Shown in pieces: positions 47,531-59,107 of a stretch of 64,000 bases of DNA. The stretch's first letter is position 1. Every line of letters starts with the position of its first letter. The translations under genes were made by a program, and so were the position numbers. Origin of the DNA: Carex sylvatica (lineage: Eukaryota > Streptophyta > Magnoliopsida > Poales > Cyperaceae); assembly GCA_964058845.1 (NCBI GenBank), contig CAXKVR010000124.1:38245-102244 (forward strand). Reading direction: 5' to 3'. The notes beneath the pieces were generated by a model. The model did not search any database and had not been told where the DNA came from. It saw only the letters and a program-made list of their open reading frames with translations.

Positions 47531-48141
47531 TTATTTAATGTTCCAGTTATGCGGGGACAATCCAAAAAAAAAGAAAATTTTGTGTGGGGATAACTGACAA
47601 GTATTTATGAGAAAATTATTTATTTAATGGTACCCAGTTGTGCGGGGACAATTCAAAAAAAAGGAAATTTTGTGCGGGGACAATTGATGGATTGATTTAT
47701 TCTTTTCTATTGGAGTGTTGTATTAGGATTGCAACTACCATCTTCCCTTGCCATTTGGAGACATTACTAGTGTACTGCAAAGACCTTCAATTGAAGTATT
47801 GTATTAGGGTTATAGCCACCCTCTTCTCTTGTCATTTGGAAACATTACAAGTGTGCTACAAAGGCCTTCAATTGGAGTGTTGTATTAGGGTTGCAACCAT
47901 CACTTCTCTTATCATATGAAGACACTACTAGAATGCTGCAAACACATTTCTTTGGAGTGTTGTATTAGGGTTCCAACCACTATTTTTCCTTGTAATATGA
48001 AGCAACTACTAGTGTTCTGCAAAGACCTTTAACTCGAGTGTTGTATTGGAGTTGCAACTGTCCTATTCTCTTGTCATTTGCAGACATTACTTGAGTGCTA
48101 CAAAGGCTTTCAATTAGAGTGTTGCATTAGGGTTGCAACTA

Positions 48142-49929
48142 TGTTCATGCAAAAATGTATGGTACAAAGTTTCAGTACAACAAGCTGTACTTTTTAACCT
48201 TGAATACACTTTTGGTTAATTTAAGACTAGAAGTGTACCGGACTCTACTTAAATCAATTAAAGACTAGAAGTGATAAAATGTTAATTTTTAGTATTTAAG
48301 TTCCTAATCAGTTCAATGACAGTAATTAAATGAAAGGAAGTAAATAAACTTGGTTTAAATCAATAATAAAAGGCATTTTCAGGGTTTCAGACTTATCTCA
48401 GTTCTGCCTCTCAGTCCCTGACACGGACCGTGTAGTTTTCTACACGGGTCGTATCAGGTTACACAGGTTGTATCAGGTTACACAGGTTGTATCAGGTTAC
48501 ACGGGTCGTGTACTGTCGTACACGGGTCGTGTACTGTCGTACACGGGTCGTGTACTGTCGTACACGGGTCGTGTACTGTCGTACACGGGTCGTGTACTGT
48601 CGTACACGGGTCGTGTACTGTCGTACACGGGTCGTGTACTGTCGTACACGGGTCGTGTACTGTCGTACACGGGTCGTGTACTGTCGTACACGGGTCGTGT
48701 ACTGTCGTACACGGGTCGTGTACTGTCGTACACGGGTCGTGTACTGTCGTACACGGGTCGTGTGGACTTTGAGTTAATGCACCAGTTACTGTTTTTTTGC
48801 GTGGTTCCTTTGTGTAGGGTTCAACTGACCAGACATAGTGTTTCTAAACCTCAACCGTCGTATGTTGGTTCATTAACTTGGTATGGAATTGCAATATCTA
48901 CCATCTTTGGGCTCTAAACCTCAACTTTCGTATATTGGTCCGAGTTATCTAGTTACTTGTTTGGTATACTAAAGATAACCTCTTATCCATCGATAAGAGT
49001 AAATGTTTACCTTTTGAATCACTAATCGTACCTCATGTACTTAGTTTGGTTGAGAGATAGTAATGGACACAGTACCTTTTAGATGTGATCATGCATCTAA
49101 TGGTAAAACCAATAAAAATTAAACAATTCAAACTAAGCAATTAAAATCAAACACAATCAAGCAAACACAAATTTCAACGCTAAAATTCAATAACTAGATG
49201 CAAAACAAAACATTCGATTACATCTTAACCCTAGAAACTAAAAATCTACACAAACATCATTATAGAAACAACAAGACAAGAGTAAGAAAGACAATTCATA
49301 ACAAAACCCAAAAATACAAAGAAGAATCGTCGAAAATCTTGCGTTTTCCTCCTCTCTACTTCGTCTCCAAGTCAGCCGCTAAGAAGTCGCCTAAGGTTAG
49401 CTCCTATATGCTAAGATTACTCTCCTGGAGCAGGGAATCTCACCTTTATGGTCTCTGGCTGACTTTCATTCCTTCAGACTTCTTTCCAAAATTCTAGATT
49501 TTCTGCCAGATTTTGTCTGACATGACCTGTATCAGAATTGACATGGACCGTACATAATTTCTAGAAATGCCTATGTCTTTTTCTTAGATTGTAGATCTTC
49601 TTGTAAGCTTTTCGAAAAGTGGTCATACACTCAAAATAGAGCTGCGAGTCAAAATCTATGACTGTTTAAAGTTCGAATGCTGAAATTTCAGCATTGTTCT
49701 GGTCGGGATGAGGCTTACACGGCCCGGACAAGATGTTGTACGGCCCGTGTCATAACTTCTCAAATTCATATTTCTCCTCGATTTCACTCGATTCCTGCAA
49801 AATAAGAACAAACTTGCAGCAGTACCATCTTCTATAGATATTCAATGAAATACGACCGATTTAATGGTTCTAAACACAGGTTTTGGTACAAAATATAGGT
49901 CGGAAAGTAGATATGTTTGCGAGATATCA
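48142..49929 (+). mobile_element. Probable solo LTR in the satellite
   Basis: A 1788-bp insertion starts TGTTCATGC and ends GAGATATCA (TG..CA), with a perfect 5-bp duplication AACTA (48137-48141 and 49930-49934), as for LTR retrotransposons. No coding domain, primer site or second LTR is present inside, so a solo LTR is the simplest reading. A part near 49588-49650 (TAGATCTTCTTGTAAGCTTT) resembles 51810-51840 of the Athila-like LTR, so they may be distant relatives. Confidence 0.82.
48497..48766. repeat. 21-bp hairpin minisatellite
   Basis: About 12 near-perfect copies of TGTACTGTCGTACACGGGTC plus G. Each unit contains CGTGTAC-TGTC-GTACACG, a 7-bp stem with 4-base loop. Since 21 is a multiple of 3, three frames are open through it; these are not genes. 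Confidence 0.95.
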
Positions 49930-51652
49930 AACTACTCTCTTCCCTTACCATTTTGAGCAATATTAGAGTACTGCAAAGACTTTCAATTTGAATGTTGTAT
50001 TAGGGTTGCGACTACCTATTTCTCTTACCATATGGAGACACTACTAGTATGCTGCAAAGGCCATAAATTGGAAAGTTGTATTAGGGTTGCAACCAACATC
50101 TTCTTTTACCATATGGAGACACTACTAGTTTGCTATAAAGACCTTCAATTGAAGTATTGTGTTAGGGTTACAACGACCCTCTACTCTTGCGATCTGGAGA
50201 CACTACTAGAGTGGTGCAAAGACCTTCAATTAGAGTGTTGTATTAAGGTTACAACAACCTTCTTCTTTTGCTATCTAGAGACACTACTAGAGTGTTGCAA
50301 AGACCTTCAATTGGAGTATTGTATTCGGGTTGCTATCTCTCTCTTATTTTGGCATCTAGAGTCACTACTAGAGTGCTGCAAACACCTTAAATTAGAGAAT
50401 TGAATTAAGATTGCAACCATCATCTTCTCTTTCCATTTGAAAATACTACTAGAGTAATACAAAGACCTTCAATTGGAGTATTGTATTAAGGTTACAACCA
50501 TCCTCTTCTCTTGCCATCTGGGGATACTACTAGAGTGCAGCAAATACCTTCAATTGGAGTGTTGTATTAGGGTTTCAATGACCATCTTCTCTTGCAATAT
50601 GGACACACTACTAGACTTCTGCAAAGACATTCAATTGGAGAGTTGTATTTGGGTTACAACTGCCCTATTCGCTTGCCATCTGGAGACACTACATAAGTGT
50701 GCTACAAGGGCTCCAATTTCAGTGCATTATTAGGGTTGCAACTATCCTTCTCCCTTGTTATTTGGAGACACTACAAAAGTACTGCAAAGACCATCAATTG
50801 CAGGGTTGTATTAGGGTTGCGACCACCCACTTCGCTTGCCATCTAGAGACACTTCTAGTGTGCAGCAAAGGCTTTCAATTGGATTTGGTATAATCACCTA
50901 CTTATCTTGACATCTGGAGACACAACTAGAGTGCTCATAACACCTTCAATTGGAGTATTATATTAGGGTTGTAAATGTCATATTATCTTGCCATATGAAT
51001 ACATTACTAGAGTGCTCCAAACACCTTCAATTATAGTGCTTTATTAGGGTTGTAACTGCTCTATTATCTTGCCATATAGAAATACTACTAAAGTGCTCCA
51101 AATTCTTACAATTGGAGTGCTGTATTAGGGTTATAACTGTCCTATTATCATGCCATCTAGAGACACAACTAGAGTGCTCTAAACACCTTCAATTGGAGTG
51201 TTGTATTACATTTGTAAATACCATATTATCTTGCAATATAGAGACACCACTAGAGTGCTCCAATTACATTCGATTGAAGTGTTGTATTAGGGTTGTAAAT
51301 GCCCTATTATCTTGCCATCTAGAGACACAACTAGAGTGCTCGTAACACCTTCAATTGGAGTGTTGTATTAGGGTTGTAAATGCCATATTATCTTGCCATC
51401 TAGAGACATTACTAGAGAGCTCCAATTAGCTTCAATTGGAGTGTTGTATTAGGGTTGTAAATGCCCTTTCATCTTTCCATCTGGAAACACAACAGAGTGC
51501 TCCAAAACCTTCAATTGGAGTGTTGTATTAGATTTGTAAATGCTATATTATCTTGCTATATAGAGTCATTACTAGAGTGCTCCAAACATCTTCAATTGGA
51601 GTGTTGTATTAGGGTTGTAAATGTCCTATTATCTGACCATCTAGAGACAAAA

Positions 51653-54600
51653 TGATGAGTGTAAATTAGGTACACTTTTATCTAGGGTTGTGTATTGATA
51701 ACTTGATCAATTTTCATGTATTTAGTTTAATTTAGTTAATTTAGTCTAAAATTATATCAAGATTTAAATTACTGCCAAAGCCTATTTAAATTATAGAAAA
51801 TAGAGCAAAATATAGATCTTCTCGCAAGCTTTCTAAAAAGTGGCAGAACACTGAAAATGGGGTTACGGATAATGAGTTATGCCCATTTGAAGTTTGGTTC
51901 ACAGCCGAGTCAGAAGCTCCGTGCGGGTGAAGGTGCAGGCTCCCCGGGCTGCACAGCTCACAGTGCAGATATTCTAGCTTTCGACATATTTTTGTATTTT
52001 GCCATATCTTGGTCATACGCCGTTTTAGGCAAATAAAAGCTTGTTGGAAAGAGGACAATGAGATCTACAATTATAGGAAGGTTATAAACCAGAATTTGTA
52101 ATGCCCAATCGCATGAACCTTTTTAGAGAGCAATCAGCTGATATTTATTGTCATATCTCATGAGATCTTGATTGATTCACATTCCATCATTGGTTGCTTC
52201 TTTCCTAAGTCACAAAATAGCTATAAATGAGGAGGATGTAGCAGGAGGAATATCATCTCCCCTTTGGGGAAGCCATCTTTTACACCATCATTCTCTCCAT
52301 TGAAAACCTGATCACCTTCTCCATCCATCTCATCTCTCAAGTGAATCAAAGGCACGAAGGATTGAAGAACTTGGCGGATCTCGAGAAGCTTACAAGGAAG
52401 AACTGAGGCGTAACTTGGGAATTGGTGTATACTATTTCTCTTGTTATTTTATGTACTTGTATGCATTTCTTGTTTTCTATCATGGATGTTATTAATTTTG
52501 CACCCATGAGAGGCTAATTTTTTTTCTAAGGACTTAAGTTGTATCATGAACTTGTGTTAGTTTATTTACTTGGATGTCCTATTTATTATGATTATTTTGG
52601 CTTGATGTTTGGTTCTATTTTATATTTGTGAGTCATGAATGATTGTGTTTTTGATAACCTACTGTAGACACCCCAAATTGTGTAATTTTGAAAACAAAAT
52701 ATATGCTTGCATCAAAATTTGAGTGGTGAAACCAATGACGAATGAAGAATGTAATCGTGAGGTATCTGCAAAAAGAGGTATGCTTTGCAATTGAATTTTT
52801 TGGTTAGCATCATATATTGTCTAGTCTCGAGTTGAATATGCGCACTACAAGTTAACATTATTCAGCCTGAGAATATTATATAATTATATTGTCAATAATG
52901 ATAATTATTACTGACGGTATTATATTCACGGGTACTTGTTTCTATTGGTTTATTGATAACATTAGTTATTTATCTATCTCCGGTTTTGAAATAAATTTTA
53001 TTATTATAATCTCACAAAATTAAAATAAAATCCAAAAAAATATGATGAGAAGAAAAATGTTTCTCAAATATATCATCTCGCAAAATTAAAATAAAATCCA
53101 AAAAAATATGATGAGAAGAAAAATGTTTCTCAAATATATCATCTCGCAAAATTAAGATAAAATCTAGAAATATGAAAAAAACCAGTTGTTCTAAGCAGCT
53201 AATTTAGCTCTGATTTGAAGAGCATGACAGATTTTCAATATATAACAAAATACTAGTCTTAACATGTTATTCTATTAAAACACAAATTAAATTATGGTAA
53301 TATCTTCAATTTAAATTATGGATGATGCAAACCTACAACAAACATCTGATAGCTTATTTTAACATTAAAATTGTATTTTTCAAATGAAGCATTATGACTA
53401 AAATTTGTTCTTTCCTCCACCACATCCAGCATAAGTAATTATTCGGTAGATGTAGGACCCTATCAGTAGTGATAAGTCAAATTCAAAGTCATTGCTTAAT
53501 ATATATATATATATATATATATATGATAACTTATAAAAGAGTGGGAAGCTGAAGCGTTCATCGTTGGATTCTTTCATAAATGAATCAATGCACATGCTTT
53601 TACATATAAGAAAATATTACGTCTGACTCTATATCAGTTATGAAATACAATTGATGGTTAGGACAAGGATTGAACTAAACTCTTGTTTACGCAACTGAGC
53701 TTCGAAGGAAGTAGCCATACCATCAATGTATTCTAAATGACAATGTTATTTATATATCTATTTTAGGAACCAAGTTTTTTTTGCCATGTAAAATTAATGT
53801 CAGGTTGCACGTAAAGAATCGCGTTTTCTGTCAACACCTAGCTATATTGGATAAACCACAAACATATCTTCCAAGAAGAATATGCATGCTTTTATAATAT
53901 CAAAATTATTTTAGAAAATATTACGAACCATTAGAATAATTTTGGAGTCCATTCTTTACTTTGCAAGATATTATTATTTATATCAAGCATATGTTATTTT
54001 CATCTCCAAAATGAAACTTTTTAATGTGGAAAAGATAATATTTAGTGCACAAGTCATTTTGGTTAAGTGTTCTAGAATTAGAAAATATATTTTATAATAT
54101 CACAAAAAATTTAGGAAAATTACATCTTCATGAGATTTGAGCATGATTACACTACACAAAAAAAATATTCAGAAAAGTTACCCAAATAAATTTAGTAGCA
54201 ATATGACAAGTCATGATTATAAAATACATATACAAATCACATTTGCAAGTGGCAAAATCAGCCAAAGAACAACTTGTGTACCCCTTTTTCAGCTATATTG
54301 TAGCTTCTTATATTATTTCAAGTCAAAAGATATGCACCAGAAAAATAAGCAAGATTCTTGCCTATTTCACACGATATTGCTCCCATATATTAGTTAAGTT
54401 AATTTTCCTTGAAGGGTGATATCCTTACAAACCTTTATGGGTGAAGCACATGACGTTAATTGGTCCAGAAAAATGATCTCAAAAGAGAAAGGCTACTTGT
54501 CTAATTATATTCTAGTAGTTTATTGAATCACGACCTAAATATATATGTGATGTCATCATAAATATGTATGCTACTTCATATTTAAGAAACTTGAATTGGT

Positions 54601-57402
54601 TGCTCACGTTTACCTATAATAAATTTTTGGTGTCTCATTTTATTTCTGATATGAATTTTGATCGTCTCAAGGCCTAGCTGTTGAAATATTATGCACTAAG
54701 GCTATTTAACTAGCATATTCATAGATAATCAAAACATTTGCCCTTGTCACATCTCTCTAAAAAATTTAAACACTTTTGTCATGATCATTTAAGGGTTTGT
54801 TACACAAAAAAGAAATGTCAGCAGGATTCTTGCATCTTATTTCACTTCAAGTCGGTGGCAACTTGTGTCTAAGTTATTTTTCATGTTCTTGCATATTAGA
54901 AAAGTTAATTTAATTAATGTATCAGAGTACTTATATTAGCATAAAACATCTCAATCTTTAATTCAAAGAAAAATATTTTCAAGAGAAAGAAACTAGGGAT
55001 CAATTATTCTTAATGGAATACGATAATAAAACTGAGATAACCTCGTTTCAGAAGTCATATATAAAAATATGCATAGTAACATTTATTTGCCTAGAAGCTA
55101 ATGATTATTCAATGCTTGAGCCTAATGTGCTAGCATAATGCAATAGGGATTATATGTGGTATAAGAATGGTTTGTCAGTAAACAAGTGGTAAGTATTCAT
55201 TTAACTTTGGTACATCAAATACCCAATGAGCTTGTATATTATTATGAAAGTATATTATTTTGAGTAGGCCTTGTTTGAACTTGCTAAATACTGCAAGCTA
55301 GGAAAGCCTATTCAAGCATTCCAAGGAAAGTATATATCTTGAACTTAAGGGTACAGTGAGTATCATCAGTTGCCACTATTCTACTTGAAGCAAAAACAAA
55401 CTACTTATTTATATAAAAAAAAAATAGTAATTTCATCACTTAGGTCTTAAAATTTAAACCCTAAATTACCTACCTAAACTTACAAATGTTAACAATATTT
55501 TTCTGATTTATTTCATATGCAAAAAAAAAATCCCAGCAGCTAGAAAAATCAGCAAAGGAAAAAAATTCAGCAGCAGCAAAATTCCAGCACCAAATTGGAA
55601 AGTGAAAAAATAATATTAAGGACAATATAATTAGCAAATTTATGTATATTAAAAATATATAGTATAGTCATATCTTTGCAGTAACTTTTCAGCTTTTTAT
55701 CTTCTTGAAAATCACCTAAAATAAATACAAATCTCTGAAATGAACAACAGGATTCCAGCTGATGGTTTCCACTTGTTCTTTGTGATAAACATAATTAAAG
55801 TGTATAAAATGGTCATTAAAATTAATAAAAATCTGCTAAGTACCTGTAGACATAGTTTGGATTCTTCTCCTGCATTATAATCATTATATTTCAGTGTTTT
55901 TCACAGTATTTTTTTAATTCTAGTCAAATCTGTTCAAAACAGGTTCAGCTGTGGGGCATGACATTTTGCAGCAAATTAAGCATGATTTTAAGCTTCAAAA
56001 GGCTTCCAACTTCACCTATAGATACCGCCCTGTATCTTCAATTCATTTCCATAGTTGGTTAGAGCATTCAAAGCACAAAAAAGAGAGCAAAAACGTCCAT
56101 AATTCAGCCCACAGAAAAAAAAAAACAGCTATGAAGAAAAATAGCTTTCTACAAATATCCTCATGAAACCCTAATATAATGAGCTTCAAAAAATTATGAG
56201 TGACAACCTTGTTATGCTACTCAATTAACTGAGTTCTAAAATACTAAAACCATCCATCATAGCCATTGAAGAGATCATCATGACGTTCTAATAACGAGAA
56301 TGAAGATCAACGTGGCTTGAAATTTTTGATTAATTTCTATTTTATTTTAGTTGCTTTATTTCTGTTTTTTTCTTCTTCTTCCTGCTTTTTATTGTGTTGT
56401 TAAGCTTGGTTATCTTATTTTGTAACATATATTATCGTTGATTTTTGAAAGCTAGAATTAGTAGAGACCAATTTATCGGGTGAGTGTGGTGCCTAACACC
56501 TTCCACATTCATAACCAAGACACGAACCTATCTTATCCATGGGCATAAAAAAGAAAATTAGTTTGTGTATTTTTCATTGCATAACGGGTGGCGACTCCGA
56601 ATAAAATTTAAATAACACTTGAAAGGTTGAGTCGAGCATCAGTTACGTAGCACAGTAGCTACACCTACCCTTGCGGAGGTAGTGACAGTCCATCTTGTCT
56701 CTATAGATCGTTAGATTAATGCCTTTTATTGTACACAAATCACCTTAGGGATAATAGGTTAGATGAACTAAGTCTAGTCTATCCTAGATTCATAGAACCA
56801 AAGGTTCGATATGGAAAGCTTTGGAAAACTAAATGTTATTACATGTGAGTAATTGGGAATTTACCAAATATAATACCAATTAGTAATAGTAGATGACTTC
56901 AATTAAAGAATCCAAATAGGTAGTGACAACCTAAGCTGGAGGTATATTAATGTGAAGACATGAAATTATGAATGGTAATGTTAGGCGGTAGATAAACCAA
57001 TCCCCATCAAGACAATAACATAAATTTAGAGAACTCCAAAAGCAAATAGAATGACCAAGTGATTGTTGACCGAAAGCCCTTAGACTTCGTTATCTTGATC
57101 ACAAAATCTCTTTAATTTGCATTTAATTTAGTTCTTGTTACAACCAACTGCTTGGGTATTGAACCCAAAATTAGTTTACTTGCAACAAAACCTTCCCCCC
57201 TATTTACTTATTTGAATTCTTTTAGATTTAATTTAGTTTAAATAGAAAATACAATTGCCTTAGTCTTTGGATCGATACCTCATTGCTACAAAGATAGATT
57301 GTGCGCTTGCAGTTCAATCTTCTTTGCGTATTTAGGTCTTATAATTTAAAGCAAAAAGTGTACAAATTAGACCCATATTATTGACACCTAAAATAAACAA
57401 CA
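51653..57402 (+). repeat. 5' LTR of the Athila-like element, interrupted
   Basis: After removing the 4001-bp nested insert and one 5-bp duplicate, this LTR is about 1744 bp. The 3' LTR is about 190 bp shorter, mainly because of one deletion near 62280. Sequence divergence between the two is visible but modest. Confidence 0.88.
52663..56663 (+). mobile_element. Probable Tat/Ogre-type solo LTR nested in an LTR
   Basis: A 4001-bp insertion begins TGTAGACACCCC and ends CAGTAGCTACA. The perfect 5-bp duplication CCTAC flanks it (52658-52662 and 56664-56668); the uninterrupted 3' LTR shows the empty site. Near its right end it has GGTGCCTAACACCTTCC and GGTGGCGACTCC, motifs I associate with LTRs of Tat/Ogre-lineage Ty3/gypsy elements. 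No protein domain. A 66-bp unit is tandemly repeated at 53030-53160. Confidence 0.85.
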
Positions 57403-57571
57403 AACTTTTGGCGCTGTTGCCGGGGACTAATGACAAATTGTAGTTTTTATTTTCTTGAAATTAATTCTAAAATTTTCTTTTCTTAATATTTTTTAGTTTT
57501 TGTTACTTTTTACTCGCATTTTTTTGTCTCTTTTCATGCCAGTGACAAGGAGTTAAAAATTAAAAGAAATA

Positions 57572-58401
57572 GTGGACGCTTCATCTTCACACCCTACTCC
57601 TCAACTTGCGTTCAAGCAAGAAGAAATCAACATGGAGGCCGACCTACACCTAAGTCTCACTGATGAGGAGCGCAATCTTGTTCCAAACAACCGCCGCGAT
57701 CCACCTCTCAATCAAAATCCACCATTCAATAGCGCGCACCCGCGAAGGCCAATATACAAAAAATTTGAATGATCGTCGCCCCATAAGGGAGTTTTCTAAT
57801 CTTGGGCAACCGGGTCAATGTTTTGGTTATATTGCACAAGGAGTAGATAATCTCCGTCTTAAATCAATTCTAATTCACTTGTTAGAAAAAATCAATTGAG
57901 GGGGGGGGGGGGGGGGGGCTTTAAATGAGAACTCACATCAACACTTAGCACTTTTTGAAGAGTATTGTGCAAGTTTTGCACCAGTTGGACCCACTTTAGA
58001 TGCCATAAAATTAAAATATTTTCATCTCTCTCTTAAGGACTAAGCTAGATATTGGTTAAGATTGTTAAACCCTAAAACCATAACCAATTAGGATAGATTG
58101 CAAAAGTTATTTTTGGATAGGTACTTCCCACCATCTAGGACCCATCATTTTAGAGTCCAAATCACCACCTTCAAACAAGGTGAAGATGAGTCACTTGCTG
58201 AGACTTGGGATAGATGGCAATATCTTTTGCATTTATGTCCTCACCATGGTTTAAATGAGTTGCTGTTGTTTTAATTTTTCTATGAAGGTTGTTGTTATAC
58301 AACTAAATCTCTGTTGAACATAGCTGCAGGTGGGAATATTACGAATAAGAAGGTCATGGAGGCAATGAAGATAATTGAAGAGATGGACTATAAGCGAACG
58401 T
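57572..58401 (+). pseudogene. Decayed gag of the Athila-like element
   Basis: From about 57663 one frame carries gag-like sequence. After a G-run at 57901-57919 it reads ...HLALFEEYCASFAPVGPTLD, ARYWLRLLNPK, DRYFPPSRTHHFRVQITTFK and ETWDRWQYLLHLCPHHG, matching the plant retrotransposon gag domain. In-frame stops occur at 57897, 58041, 58089, 58272 and about 58399, and the start region at 57572 is in another frame. No functional capsid can be made. The G-run may be a sequencing or slippage site. Confidence 0.82.
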
Positions 58402-58480
58402 GACTGGTCAGTCGAAAGAGGTGGTGATAAGATGAACATAAATGTTGGTACTATGAAGGTTGATAAGGTAGCTTTACAAG

Positions 58481-59107
58481 GTGGAAGCCATGCAAAACCA
58501 ACTCATGAACATGCAACAAGAGAAAGAAGGACAGATGTCACAATTCCACGACTATGCAACCTACCAATGGTACAACCACCAATACCAAAATAATTCTTTT
58601 TCAAACACCTACAATTTTGATTGGAGAGACCACCCAAATTTTCATAACCAATATTATGAAAATCAATATCAAAACCAATCCATGTCATCCTTGCACCAAC
58701 ATGATGAGCTCCCAATCAAGCCGGAAAGCAACTCAAGGGAGCATGATTATGCCATGGCCATGGGAGTCAAAATTGTGCATGAAGGGCGAAGCAGGCAGGT
58801 CAAGCAAATCGAGAAAGAATCTCCGGAAAAGGAAGGTGAATCTCAAAAAGAGCAAGAATCTGATGAACCTCAAAAGAAGAAAGATAAATCTCTCACAAAG
58901 GAATGCGAATCTACAAAGAAGAAAATATATATCCTGCCTCCAAAAAGGAAAAGGTATAACCCTCCTCTTGAATTAATTTCTTTTTCACAAGATTCGGTTG
59001 GACTAAATCTAAATGATCAAATTGGCAATTTTTCAAACCAAATAAGACAACCAAAAATTGAAAAAATGCCCCAAATGCCAAATTTGAACAATTTATTTTC
59101 TTCATAA
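58481..59107 (+). pseudogene. Charged open frame after gag
   Basis: A 208-codon frame, first Gln/Asn/Tyr-rich then Lys/Glu-rich (EKESPEKEGESQKEQ), ends at 59107. It lies where the C-terminal part of the retroelement polyprotein is expected, but in a different frame from the gag block, and I find no zinc knuckle, protease or polymerase motif. Probably a remnant of the same polyprotein. Confidence 0.5.

Larger units (their letters stand above)
47690..51652 (+). repeat. 81-bp tandem satellite array (interrupted)
   Basis: Tandem copies of a unit of about 81 bp (spacings of 79-81 between TCAATTGGAG motifs at 51351, 51432, 51511, 51592). The unit contains CTTCAATTGGAGTGTTGTAT, then TAGGGTTGYAA, CTTGCCATCTAGAGACAC and CTAGAGTGCT. 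Copies are diverged, with the more uniform ones to the right. It is cut by the insertion at 48142-49929 and by the large retroelement at 51653, and resumes at about 63752. On the plus strand one frame stays open through several units (for example 50032-50403), giving Cys-rich 27-residue repeats. Confidence 0.92.

Noticed and set aside
48497..48766. CRISPR-like array
   Set aside because: Repeats are contiguous with no unique spacers, and the genome is a plant nuclear one.
48468..48917. Open frames across the 21-bp repeat as a repeat protein
   Set aside because: A 21-bp unit keeps three frames open automatically, several frames are open at once, and the array lies in a probable LTR.
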